Of a stretch of 64,000 nt of DNA, positions 12,868 through 26,600 are shown one piece after another (within the stretch, counting starts at the first letter, position 1; the number at the start of each line of letters is the position of its first letter). A program made the translations under genes and the position numbers. Location of the stretch: assembly GCA_033980235.1 (NCBI GenBank), contig CM067079.1, forward strand, positions 27,547,562-27,611,561, read 5' to 3'. This DNA is from Diadema setosum (Eukaryota > Echinodermata > Echinoidea > Diadematoida > Diadematidae). The notes below the pieces were generated by a model, which was not told where the DNA came from, made no database searches, and worked only from the letters and a program-made list of their open reading frames with translations.

Positions 12868-14411
12868 CAAACTAATTCATCTATTCATCCTAGATTATCA
12901 ATATCCATGGTCAGCCCCAACAGTGGTTTTGACACTGCTGTATATTTCTGTATCCATGCAGCAGAGCAAGCAAAACACAAAACAAACGAAAAATCAATCA
13001 AATAATTGAACAGCAACAAACGTATAAAATAGGGCAGCGTGATGTCCAATTGAATAAATCCCATGAATAAAACGAAAAGAATGTTCCTCAAGTCAAACGC
13101 TCTAAAATCTGACTTAAGTACATTTAATTGTACCTCATCAAAGCCGTGACTCTCTGCAAGCAAAGCTTGAGTGAGAGTTCGATTAATATATTGTTACAAT
13201 TATCATTATCATTATCATCATTATAATTGTTATAATTATCTATATTACGATAATTTTGCCCTCTCTTTCTGAAAGAACCGGGAAAATGCGACGATTCCTG
13301 CACTCCTTGCTGGGCGAGTGGCGCCGTGTGTGATATCGGGACGCGGGACAACTCGAGAGTACTGCAGCTACCATCAACCGTGCGATTTTTGTACGTATAC
13401 TTCTTTGTTTATTCATAACTCTAAAGAATCCAAACCCAATAGTGACACATATTCCATCTCGTAATCACACAATTCTTATCGTTTATGTCAAATGTCTGGT
13501 GAGAATATTTTTAAATGCGTGTGGATGATTGATCCCCGATGATGGATTAATGACGGTGTGTGACTTGAACGCCTAAGTCGCTCCGAACAAACGCTATCAA
13601 GTTGAAGATATTTGAGGTAAACACGTAACCACTTTGCAAAATAAATTATCGATCCCGGGTACTCATTAGTTCATTTTCTTACTATATATAGCCTTAAATA
13701 TTTCAACTATAAGAAGCCTCACAGTCTTTTTTTAACATTTCTCATTAAAACGTCCTGTCGAATTTGATTGATTTCGCGCTAATGGGTCGATCAAGACAAG
13801 CAGAAAGATTAAATCATAGCCATCGCTTAATGTTATCTGGCATTCAATCGTAATACTTCTCCGAGCACTAGTCAGGGCGAGTATTTGCATTTTGAAGATC
13901 ACGTGTGCTATCTCTAGAGCTCGCTAAGTAGAAGTTATCACTTATCTGTAGAGTAAACGGTTAGTCGGCATTTTATGATATACCAGTCGCTATACATAAT
14001 TCTTTACGTCCAAATGAGTTGCGTATAATAAACACACAATACAGAGCGATATGTAACTTTACCGATTTCATCTGTCTGGTTTCCGCTGCTCTGGGCGCAG
14101 CCATTTTGGACGAGCGCGTACGAGGACGTTGGACAGATAAGTGATTTTTGATGACATCCGGCGTGTACGCACGCGATAGTGCCACTTCGTGAAAATCCAG
14201 ACCGACTGGTCGGATTTTTCACGAAGTGGCACAGTCGTTATTATTACGTAATTACTCGAGATTGAGGTTCAAAAATTTGTCAGGTTGTAGAACTCGGTAT
14301 ATACTATCATAATATGCAAAAATCTCAAAATCGAAAATTTACTCGATTTTGGCCGGTTGTGCCGGTTCGTGGATTCAGCGACGATGTATCTATATATTCA
14401 GCTAAAGTTAC

Positions 14412-14462
<51 letters not shown>

Positions 14463-15104
14463 AATATATACATATATATATAAGTATATATATATATATA
14501 TATATTTATATATACAAATATATATATTTGTATACGTGTTTGTGTGTGTGTTTGTACATGTACATATCATAAACGTGTCTTGTGTTGTTTAAAACACAAC
14601 ATCTTCATAAGATGTGGAAGTAGTAATTGTAATGGTACTTTACACCCGCTTGCACCACTTTGTGTATACTACAATGAAACATTGAATATAAGGGTGGGTG
14701 TAAAACCAAAATAAGAGGGTACCTTCCCTCACATGGGATTTCTACAGTTGTCCTACGATAGTGATATTTCTTTTGCTTATATTTCATACTCCAGGAAGCT
14801 GTTTAACGCAAAAAACCTTTCTTCAGGCATGCCAGCTTCTTCGCACGCGTGTCAGTTCCTGTCTAGGCTGTGAGTATATTTTCATGAACCTTTTCCCTCT
14901 TTTTTGTTGGGGTGGGATTAGGTGTGTTCCTCTCGCATTCCAAGTCCATTTACAAACAGGATACAAAGTGTCCAAATATAATAAAAGACATCTAAAATTT
15001 AGAATTGCACATCCTTTAACAGCTCATGTCAAATTAATGTCACGTGAAAGGCAGCAGCATGTTATACACTGATCACGTGTTCTGTGAACGTGTGTTTGTG
15101 TGTT

Positions 15105-15135
<31 letters not shown>

Positions 15136-15154
15136 TTGTGTGTGGATGTGTGTG

Positions 15155-15190
<36 letters not shown>

Positions 15191-18100
15191 GTGGAGGAGG
15201 GGGGGGGGGACTTGACACAAATGGAAACTCACCGGCCACGCGTCTGGCGCCCAGCGCTTCATTAAATATCAAATTCATCGTATAAATTATTGAACTCGAA
15301 TAATTCATAGTGTCAGTCCTCCAAATGTGGTGTGTACTAATACGAAACCAGCATAGTGCCGTTATGATTTTAATTTTTGTTCTTTTATGTTAATTGCTCA
15401 TGGCTTGTGTCAATACATGTACATTTGAAACATATAGGTGTGTATTTATGGGTGAACTGGCATTTTAAATAGTAATCTGGTAATCAACGTGAAAATAAAT
15501 TGAGAATGATAGCATCACCATTTCGGGATTTGACAGAATAATAATAATAATAAGGGCTTAATAATACCTAGGGTATGGCCTTTTCTGTGTTGACATTGGT
15601 CTACCAGAGGAAATGCCATTATTATTGCCAGGTACCCATTAGTACACCTGGGTAGAGAGGGATGGTGGGTTGAAAATATCTCGTCTAAAAGACGTATAAA
15701 CACTGGGCGGGATTTGAACTCCGGTCCTCCGATCGGGAGTCGAGAGTCTTATCCACTATGCCACAGCGCCCATACAAACAAACATAGCTTGTTAGAACGA
15801 ACAATAGTGCCATGAATTAGTGTTTGTTTTAGGCTGCAAACAAGAAGGAGAAAGAATAATAATAAAAAAAAAAAAAACGTTAACTGCAAGTCACAAAGAG
15901 GCCAACCCAAGAGTACAGATCAGACCAAAGGGATAGAACAGTTTTTAGTTGCAATGGGGTTTCAAGTTACCAACGTTTTTTGATGATATTTGTTTTTCTT
16001 TAGATAATGAGAGACCTTTTTATGAAATATTGGAAAGCATATAATTCCTAGAGGAATTAAAAGTTTATTTGAGGAAATATGGTTTTGAAATGGCTGAGAT
16101 ATCCCGAACAAAGTGATCCTAATATAGAAGGTGTGACCCACCTTTTATTATAGGATCGCTTTGTTTTACTCTGTCTAAAAATATCTCAGCCATTTCAAAA
16201 CTGATTTTTATCAAATAAACTTAAGTTCCCTTAGAATTGTACGCTTTTTAACGTTTCGCAAAAAAAAGGCTTAATCCTCACCTCAGCCAATACTCTGCCA
16301 CCCTTTAAGGCACTGAAACATACAGTGTGTTTTTATTCGTTAATTTGTTCAATTAAATGTGCCAACTTGGAATTATGCTGCATTATGTACCATTCTCTTT
16401 TCAATCAAGAGAAAGTAATCTGTTAAATCTGTCTAGTTTCAGCTGAGCTTTTTCTGTAGTTTTCTACACATATAAGCAACATCAAATGGCATTTCATGTA
16501 TACATAATTTGCAATATATCGCGGAGGGTTAAACCGGATCGAAATTACCGAGACTACAAAGTTACCGCCTTACACAGCAGCCTATGTAGAAAAGGTGGAC
16601 GCGAACGCTCATGCTCGTCACAATCTCCCCCTTTTTTGTTCTGTCTTTCCATCTGAATAATCGAATGAACTTTTGGGATCATCTGCTGTTGTGTCATAAA
16701 TGTCCGTATGTATGCTGTAATCAGAATCTCTTCTTAAGTTAATCAAATCGCAATAATAACATGTGAAATCGTTGTTCACTCACATCCGCCCAACTTCAAT
16801 ATTGGTTTTTATACAAGCATTAGGCAGAGTATACAGTAGTATATCAACAGTTTATTGTCGGTTTCATTATGTAGGAATTAAAACCAAAATGTACTGTCCA
16901 TGAATATGATTGGAACAAAATGTGTTTGTTTTTGTATTCTATGTTTTTACATGTTTTTGAGTTTCGGTGAGATTGACTTTTTATTACAAACCTTTGAACA
17001 AAGTCATAAACTTGGTGGAGTTTCATTTTAAATAGCAAGCCTCTCCGCGTCATGCCTAATTGGTAACATTGGTGGATAGTCACATCCAACTTAATGATAA
17101 TCCGTGCCATCCACCACAGCTCTAACAATGTATGGCAGCCTCAGAAAAAGAAATAAATTAGCTGATATTCGACATCAAATTTTGATATTTCGATCGTTGT
17201 CTCAATAAAGCCCACATTTAGTAGATGCCGTTTTGTCGCGATGTGTGTGATGAAAAGGAAGAAAGGAAAAAGCAAAAGCAAAAGCGGATTGAGAACAATG
17301 CTTATAATTTGTTTCAGTGGTAATTCCAAAGGAAGATTCTCGCATTTGAAAGCTTTTATAGTATTGCACTACCATGATTTACATATTGACTTCAAGCAGT
17401 TTTTGCCCGTTTATTGTGTGTGTTTGTGTGTGTGTGTGCGTGCGTGTGTGTGTGTGCCCTCGGTGGAAATGCAAATATTCATCAAGGGAAAGAGTCCTGC
17501 GTGCCGTGCTCTTTGCTCAATAAGTGCAGATGGGGATGGAAGTGAGAGTGTCACGAAACCACCACAATAACTGGACGAGCAAATTGTCCTAATTGCGTTG
17601 GTTGATCAAATTTGAATATTCACACCATAAGCTGCGACCTTCGGCCACCTAATTGCCTTCTAAACAAAAGTGGTGATGATATCTTTTTATTTTCTTAAAG
17701 TGTTTCCGGTTGCCAAAGGCAAATCCATTTTCATCAACTCCTTACGACAAAGACCTATCATGTGCAGTCGTTTTTCATTGCATTTGTTGGCGTGACATCG
17801 TGTTACGTATAAAGTTATATAATATCGCGAGTTCGTTTTATATCACATTTTCATTTTGTTTCATTTGTTTGATTCTATGTCTTTCCCCGTGTATAATATC
17901 TTTACAGACTGCTGTCATCTAATAACATTTCCGACGTGGGATTATTTACCTTCATCAATTTGACTTCCCTACGAACTCTGTAAGCTCAATACTTTGTTAT
18001 CGATGTGTTTTTTTAAACTTATGAATATAAGTACTTCAATTTGCACGGACATATTGTAGTTGCTTTTGCTACTGTTGTTGTGTAATTTTGTTCCACAAGG

Positions 18101-20588
18101 AAGATCATTCGCGTCTATATAAGCAAGTACAAAAAAATGCTATGTATACCAATGCTATGTACACATGACTGTACAAGTATTGTTAATTTGATGAAATTAC
18201 ACGCGACATATCCGATTGATATTTAATATCACACACACCCCTTAAACCGCCACCTCTAGTAGGCATTTTGCTTTAAAAAAATGTCTTTTCATCAGAAGAT
18301 TCATATCTCTGAATTTCACTGTATGCACATGTCTCGCGCTGGAGAAAGGTCGAATTCGTTAGCTTCATTCCATCTGCAAGGTTTCAGAAAGAACGTGAGA
18401 AAGAGTCAGGAAATTTTATCCTCTCACAATGTGTTGCCAATCTAGGGATCAAGTGTATAACCTTGAAATGCCCGTTTGTCAAGCCAGCCAAATGTCCCCA
18501 CTTTAGTACTCGAAAACAAAATTTTGTGAACGAGTCTTGAACTTACTGATATCCGATTTGTCCCAGATACGCTCCACGTGGGAGATAAGATCTTATACAT
18601 TTCATTTTGTATATATCAATTGGAGTCAGTCACTGTTGTTTGGGATAGTTATAGACATTATTATGATCAATGAAAGTTATTTAAGTAGAGAAAGTATACG
18701 GCGCTTTTATAAGTATTTCTTTTAAAAAGTACGTTGAGTATGATGATAACGACGTATAGAGACCTGTACTTACGACTGCATTGGAGGGAGCGATAGAAAT
18801 CTGACCAATAGCGCCAGAATAGAAAACCACTTAAAAGATTGGCAAAATATCTTTCAGATAGTATGAGGAGAAGCGAATGAGATGAAGGCTTGAGATAAAC
18901 CAGGAAAATATCAGAAACATAAAATCTTTAATGATGATTAATATAAGGAAAAGAAAACACAATTCTCTGTGATCAACTCAGGATTCTATAAATTTTAAGA
19001 AGTAGTAGAATAGATGTTATCAAGAAAGTAACTGCATGCCGCCACGAAATGAGAACAAAATCGCGTGGTTTGTGTGTATAAGCGCACATCTTCATGTAAA
19101 TCTTGCGCAAATTTACAGTACCTTCTTAATTGGCCGAGTCCCCGGTCAAATTAATACTACAGCTTCGTTTGTACACACAAACGTACAGATTCCTGCCCTA
19201 GCGTTTTGTGCGTATTGTTTATATGTTGCTAGAGACATTATCATTTTTCCATACATTATTTCTTTCACAGGGATTTGTCCTACAATCGCATCAATCGAAT
19301 CGAAAGTGACAGCTTTGCTGGGCTTGGAAACCTGCTCAGATTGTGAGTGAAAAAGAAGCGAAGTTGCTTGACATCAATTCAAGAAGCGAAGTTGCTTGAT
19401 ATCAATTCAAGATTTCTTTTTGAAATATTTAAACACAATAAAATACTGTCCAGGAGCCCCATTAACTGTCCAAATGAATAGAATAATAACGTCTTTAGGT
19501 TGATTCTTTTGGTATTTGCTTCTGGCGGTATTTTTTTCCCACTATATGCACGATAGGACTGAGTAGAATTTATATTCAATGGAGGTTGTCCATTAGGCAC
19601 TCGACATTGTTCGACAAAGTTTCTTTCACATTTTAAAGTCTTCCTCTTTAGACTTAATTTCAATTAAAATCATAAATAGAACTGTCATAATATATACAAT
19701 TCTCCATTTCCCGAGACTGATATAGATTTTTTTTTCAGATATATGAATTACTTTTTACACGAAGGCTTTATGACGTGAAATCATCATCGTCAATTATCCT
19801 CGGACAAGGAGTGAAGAATCACTTAAGAGGTTTTTCCTCCAGCCAATTTTCTGCCTCACAAACCCTTTTCTGCATTGATTGTAGAGGTCGGTATTGTGAT
19901 CTTATGACTCTTTTCCGTTTTTCAGATTTCACTGATTTTTTTTTTTTCATTTTTGCTAGTTCTCACAAATCGTACTTCTAGTATAGCTATATGCATTCAT
20001 CGATGGAAAGTTTGAGTATGTCAGTTTGAATAACATAATTATATGAAGTTATACATCTATATCGTTTTTCAGTATATTATGAAACCTTCTGATTTAGTTT
20101 GTAGGTATTACTAGAGAAGAGCATATGAACAGACAATAATGGTGTTTTCGCCATAAAATGTATTCAGATATTTCTTCCTGGGAATGACTTTGGATTTCAA
20201 TTCATTTTTACGTTTGATATTTGCGCTCTCATTTAACATTATCATTGGTTGATTGGGGGAGGGGAGATTGTATTCCACTTTTGCTCTATTTCTCTTCTGG
20301 TGTTCAAAATATGTGAATAGTAAAGAATCTACGTTATTTCTGTACTCAAAAGAATATGTACATTATTAAACTTGATATAATGAATTCACAGCAATAATAT
20401 CAAATGCAGATAACGAGATATTGTTGAAGAAGCTTTCTCTTGTGAAGGTCTGAATGGTTCGAGAGTTTTGCTTCCCTTTTCTATTTCCAGGGCACTATCG
20501 TATAACGATATATACACGCTTCCAGAGAAAGTATTTTTGCATTTGACTTCGCTCCAGAACTTGTAAGTTCAGTAAAAAAAAAAAAAGT

Positions 20589-20674
<86 letters not shown>

Positions 20675-23600
20675 CATACAAGTAATATTTGTAAAGTTTG
20701 TATAAATATAATTTGTAAAAGCATACTAATGAATATGAAAGGGGTCTCATACATTTCTTATTTCATGAATTCGTGATTGCACAAAATGTACTGCTTGTAT
20801 TTATTGTATACAATGTAATGTTGAGTATTTCTGTAATGCGGTGCGAATTTGACCACGAAAGGTTACCTTATAATGATTACTTCTTTTTAATGTTTAGACG
20901 GAATAAATGCAATTTAGTAAACAATGGTGTGTTTTTACGTAACACAAACATTACCGCGTCACAACTATTCCTGGCGAAATAGTCAAGTACTCAAATAGTC
21001 ACTAACGTGATGAATACCTACTAATTGATGCTTAAATGTATGCATCATGACATCATGGAGGCAGTAAATTTCTGGTATGGAATAGATTCCTTACTCTTAT
21101 TTTTTTTTTAAACACAATTTAAACAACGATAACTACATAATGTAGGCCTACATGGAAACCTTGGAACCCTATCTTAAGAGGAAGAATTCAATCTATTTAC
21201 TTTAAATATATATGCTTTTATATATTCATATATACAATAATTCTTTCTTTGGCTGAGACCGACGTGGTTAACAATGACGAAGAGTTTTGGGATGTGAAAC
21301 TATTCAGTCAACAAGCTCATTGCTTGGCACCAAGAACAAAAGTTTAACGGTTTATCCATTTCCCTGAGATTTTTACAACAATTGTGGATGGAGGCTTGTT
21401 TGAGACTTTAGGGATAGAGTATATTTGGTATAGTACCCCACTATATACTCTAAAGCCACATTTTGTAAGTCTAATGGTTATATTACTATAAACGTATCAT
21501 ACGTCATATAAGAGGTTTACTACTTGTTACTGTACAGTTGGACCGCATGAATTCCAAACTCTTAAGAGCAATACAAAACGTTGTTAACCTTTGTCTATGT
21601 CATTTATGTCTTTCTATCTCTTTCTTTGCAGAGATTTGAGCAATAATCACCTAACAGCAGTTCAGGCCCATGTGTACACCGCTCTGCCAAGATTACAAAT
21701 TTTGTAAGCCTTTCATATTATATGCACAGACACCGTCCATCAAGACAGAGTAACTTGTTAGAAATATGGTACATGTTAGTGTTGTTTTTTAAATAAAATT
21801 ACATTGCAAATTTCTTCCATCAGGTGAGAAATTTTACCAGAGAGATTGTAACTTTTCTATACATGAAACTTTGATTTTACAATTTTCCCATTAACTGCTT
21901 GAGGTGTGAATCACTGTACGTACAGTATGTTCCATGCTTCATTTTCCTTAGTATCTATATCTCTACTATACAGTATATGAATACTTCTATTTACACTGAA
22001 TTGCTGAATGACTTGCTGCTATTGAGTAATAGCTTCGAATAGTAAACTGTCACGTTATACCACATGAATGAACACTCCCCGGCATATATATACCACCCTC
22101 GTCGCATGCTATGCATGTGAGACACAAACAAACAAACAAAAAGCAAAAAACAAACAAACAAAACAAAAGATTAAAAATAATAAAGATCGATTCACAGTTG
22201 CAATAAAGTAAGCATCGATTGTTTCTTATTAGGACCCTTAAACGCAACTACATCGCTGCCATAGAGCCGGGTGCCCTGAACGGATTGTACGAACTAGCAG
22301 AACTGTAAGTAAAGTTAAATGGTCGGTATATCAAAATCCATCAAGTGCATGTCGCAGTTCAAGTTACATTAGATAAGTGAAATATATATCTTTGTGATGC
22401 TGTTCAAGTACTTTGCGTAGATTTCATGCTACTGAATGAAAGTTTGATAGTAAAGATATATCTTAGCCTCTCATGAGAAACTGTTGCCGTGCAGTGATTA
22501 GATTCGATCTACATTTTGCTATTAAAATGTACCGACTGTTTGACATTTGTGCTTTCCTTGTTTTGTACAACTTCTCTAGATAGTATACCATTTTGTGTAA
22601 CAAATATCTACTGACATCTTAACGTTAGATAGCTCAGGTATTTGGTAGAACATTTTTGTTTGTTTTACCATACAACATTCTTGTCGTTACGATGTACGAA
22701 ATATATCATTCATCACTTGTATTCATCTTAATCTCTTTGATGAACTGCCTTCATACCTTGCATATATACAAAATAAAAAAAATGAATGAAACCAATTATC
22801 TTTCTTCCAGAGGGTGAGCACTTATGCTGCATATTGATTCATGTTTTTGTTTATTTTTTTCTGGTTTTGAGACGATGGAAAAAAAATGATTTTTTTTAGT
22901 GGCCTGCATATATCCAGTCCTATAACTTTACTGCATCCATATTTCTTCCTTAAAAATTTCATTCGGGGTTTATCTGTTTCTCTTATTAGAGTGTCCTCTC
23001 GTATCACTTCCTGTTTCTGTTTTTAGATATTTGGACTTTAATATCATCGAAGATGTGAACAGACCTATGTTCTCCGATTTGCCCAATCTCGTGTGGTTGT
23101 AAGTTTGGACATTTACTTTTGAGCGTTCATTATGACATCACGCTATAGACGTGGTGACATCGAATTGCACTCTCTCAATATACGCCGGTCATTGCCTATA
23201 GCGCTGATATTATACAGGGTGGCCCAAAAAGAACGGAACGCGTAAGATCTTTAATTTCAGCAATATTGTTGCAAAGATGTCATTATTTTGAATACTATTG
23301 GAAAGGCCATTCTTTTTCCAAAAGAATAACACCAAATTCTTTAATTTTGGTTCATGCATCATGGTTTTAGGACCCTTTTTGTCAACCCTTGCAATTTTCA
23401 AAATGTGATCATTTTGCACTCTCAGAGACACCGAAATCAGCGAGAATTCGGCTTGCCATAGAAGCAGTAACGTTCACAATGTGTGGAATGTGGCTATCAT
23501 TGTCCGTTACCATTGTGAATGAGACGACCTGACGACAATAACACTGTCCGCCCCACATTCCGCACATTGCGAACGCTACTGGTTCTACGGTAAGCCGAAT

Positions 23601-26600
23601 TCTCACTGGTTTCTCTATCTCTGAGAGTTCAAAATGATCTCATTTTGAAAATTGCAAGGGTTGACAAAAATGGTCATAAAACCATGATGCATGAACCAAA
23701 GTTAAAGAATTTGGTGTTATTCTTTTGGGAAAAGAATGGGCTTTCTAATAGTATGCAACATGATGACATACTTGCAACGATGTTGCTGAAATTAAAGATC
23801 TTAGGCGTTCCGTTCTTTTTGGGCCACCCTGTATAGTAATTACGTTCGGCTGTCAAATTAGCATGCTGGCATATAGCGAGGTCTCGGCTCATTCATGAAC
23901 ATTAGTCATGTGACTCATGTCTGATATTAAACATCGTGAAAGGATATCCCATAGTTAACAAACACATACATACGCACACACACACACACAGAGGCACACC
24001 CACAAGCACTTAAACAAGCGCAATCTCACATAAATGACTGTTGATCATCCCTATTCTTTACTAATTTTGAATGCTTTTCATTCTAAGTGGTCGGTTATTT
24101 GACAAAACCCTGCCAGGCAATATTTCATCAGCCGCAGCTCAGCAAGACAATATACGTTTAAATCACCACTAGTCGGAGGCTTATGCTGAAATGAGAATCA
24201 CTTTCCAGTGATTATATAATCAGATATTGACCACCATTTTAAGCTGCTGCCGACCTAATTTAACTTGAAATGGCGCGTTTGCATCGATCGCTCTCATAAG
24301 GCTCCCATTTGTACACACCTTAAAAAACAAATTTGTAGAGACGTTGACTGCTGGAGTTAATTGCTACTTTTACTTTTTGTTGTTTTAGTCTCTTTCTCTA
24401 GGTCATTATGCCATTTTGTATATATAGCAAATATAGAATGCATGAAGACTTCATACTGCATGTTTTACCCCTGCCATAATGGACCATTGCTTATAGACAT
24501 GATAAGACGTTTAGATGTTGCTTAGCATGCATTTTAGGTGTCATCAAAGCCGTTAAAGTTTGTCAGCAATATTATTTTTCCCCATGGTAAGTAGTGAGTT
24601 CAAATGGTGTAAGTTGTGATTCATCCAGGTAACGATCAATCAAGGAACCAAAATCAAATCAATTCATCTGGACTTACTGTTTTACTTCCGAGAACGGTTT
24701 CACGTCCGATCCTGGACGCTTCATCAGCAGTTACTGCTCGTCTGATTTGATGGCGGGAAAGCGTCGTTGCCAATCGGCGCAGACGCACTACCGACGTTAT
24801 TGTTCGAAGTCAGTCGCCGAGGAATTCTGTACACCCGGGAGGGGTTGTGTCGCAGTCCCCCGCCCTTGTTGAGGGAGGGGTTTTCGGAGTTGACGTAGAC
24901 GGCTTCCCGGACCCCCCTCTCAAACCACCGAGACTCCTTAGCTGAGATACGCACATCTTTGTCCTTGAAGTTATGTTTGAAGGTCTTCAGGTGGGAGAAG
25001 ACGGCCGAATCGTTGCCTAATGTACCTGGTCTTCTATGTTGATATAAGCGCTTATGTAGCGGCTGCTTGGTCTCGCCAATATAGTTCTCTTGGCAACCCT
25101 CTCCTTGACACTGTATGGCGTAGACCACGTTGCTTATCTTTTCCTTCGGTACCTTATCTTTTGGATGGACCAGTTTCTGTTTTAGTGTGTGAGCCGGTTT
25201 GAAGTAGACAGGAATCCGGTAGCCTGAGAGAATCCGTTGGATTTTTTCAGAGAGTCCGCTGACGTAGGGCACCGAGACACCTATCCCCCGGCGCTGTTCT
25301 GTTGGACGTGTTTCCGTATCACGATGTTGACGTTTGCGTGGGTGGATCGCTTTCTCGATGCTCCAACCGTGGTAACCACACGCTCGAAGTGCTTCCCGGA
25401 GATGTTCTTGTTCTTTCTCCTCGGCCTCGTCAGTGGAAGAAATGTAGGACGCCCTGTGAAAGAGTGTTCGTACTACTCCCAATTTGTGGATGAGGGGGTG
25501 GTGTGAATCAAACAGAAGGTACTGATCTGTGTGAGTGGCTTTTCTGAGGACAGAGGTAAGGAGCGTCCCGTCGTCTTGGATGGTGATAAGACAATCCAAA
25601 AACGCTAGTCGGTAGTGCGTCTGCGCCGATTAGCAACGACGCTTTCCCGCCATCAAATCAGACGAGCTGATGAAGCGTCCAGGATCGGACGTGAAACCGT
25701 TCTCGGAAGTAAAACAGTCAGTCCAGATGAATTGATTTAAGTTTGGTTCCTTGATTAGGTAGTGAGTTGTTGATAAAATTACTCTCGTTTTAGTTAGATA
25801 TTCAGAGTAGTTTTTATTACCTGTAATCACAAATTTCACTCTTTGCTATAGGCGAATTTGTGCTCAAAATTGTTTTGTGATGCATATGGAAAGTAAAATG
25901 CATGCGATGATTGATTCCGAGTGGGGAAAGAAATAAATGTATGGAATTAATCTTAAAGTGGGTTCTATACAATGGTTGATGTATAACATAGGAAATTTCT
26001 TGCTCTGTTGATGTATGTAATATTCATATATACATATTTATATATCCTATAATTAGTAGATCGAAGGCATGTTTATACTTTAATTTGCTCTACCTCTACT
26101 GTCGATAGGAGCATAACGTTTTCCACCTTCGAAAAGAGGTATAGGATTCTATAGCTCTACAAGGACTCTTTTTTTCGTCCTTGAGCAACACTTCAGCGCC
26201 ATATCACTTCAACGTGCCCAACCGGTCCTTATCTTATGAAGAGATGTAATCAGACATAGCCAGGTATCGACCAATTAGAATAGAGCATTCAAAGACTTAT
26301 GTTTGATTTTTTTTTTTACTTATGTTTGATATCAACATTTTTGCGATAGGGCCCAGATGTGTACAAGAGCACCATTTTAAGGCATTTGAATAAAAACAGC
26401 GTACTTTGTATGATTGTGGGGACTTCACATGGGCGGAATGCTCCCCAGAAAAGGAGCGCCAGTGCACAGCTGGTGTATAGCTGTTCCCTCCCATTTAGTT
26501 ATTCTTTTGTTTGTTTGTTTTTTTGTTTTTATTTCATGCGCTATCTAACAGGGGCCTTGATTCCAACAACATTGAGATCCTTCGGAATGGAACCTTTCAG

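Larger units (their letters stand above)
24638..25756 (-). mobile_element. Truncated Penelope-like retroelement with inverted terminal arms
   Basis: A 3' fragment of a Penelope-like element in antisense to the host gene. The left arm (24638-24795) is repeated inverted at 25608-25756. Each arm contains the end of the coding frame plus 3' non-coding sequence. The left arm has nine extra bases (CAGTAACTG) that the right arm lacks. Penelope-like elements are known for such partial terminal repeats in direct or inverted order. The reverse transcriptase N-terminal two thirds is absent. Confidence 0.85.

Noticed and set aside
14325..14572. Tyr/Ile-repeat open frames on both strands
   Set aside because: Translation of a (TA)n microsatellite.
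15024..15308. Cys-Val and His-Thr repeat open frames
   Set aside because: Translation of a (GT)n/(CA)n tract.
25020..25506. Plus-strand open frames in the Penelope element
   Set aside because: Shadows of the minus-strand GIY-YIG/RT frame.
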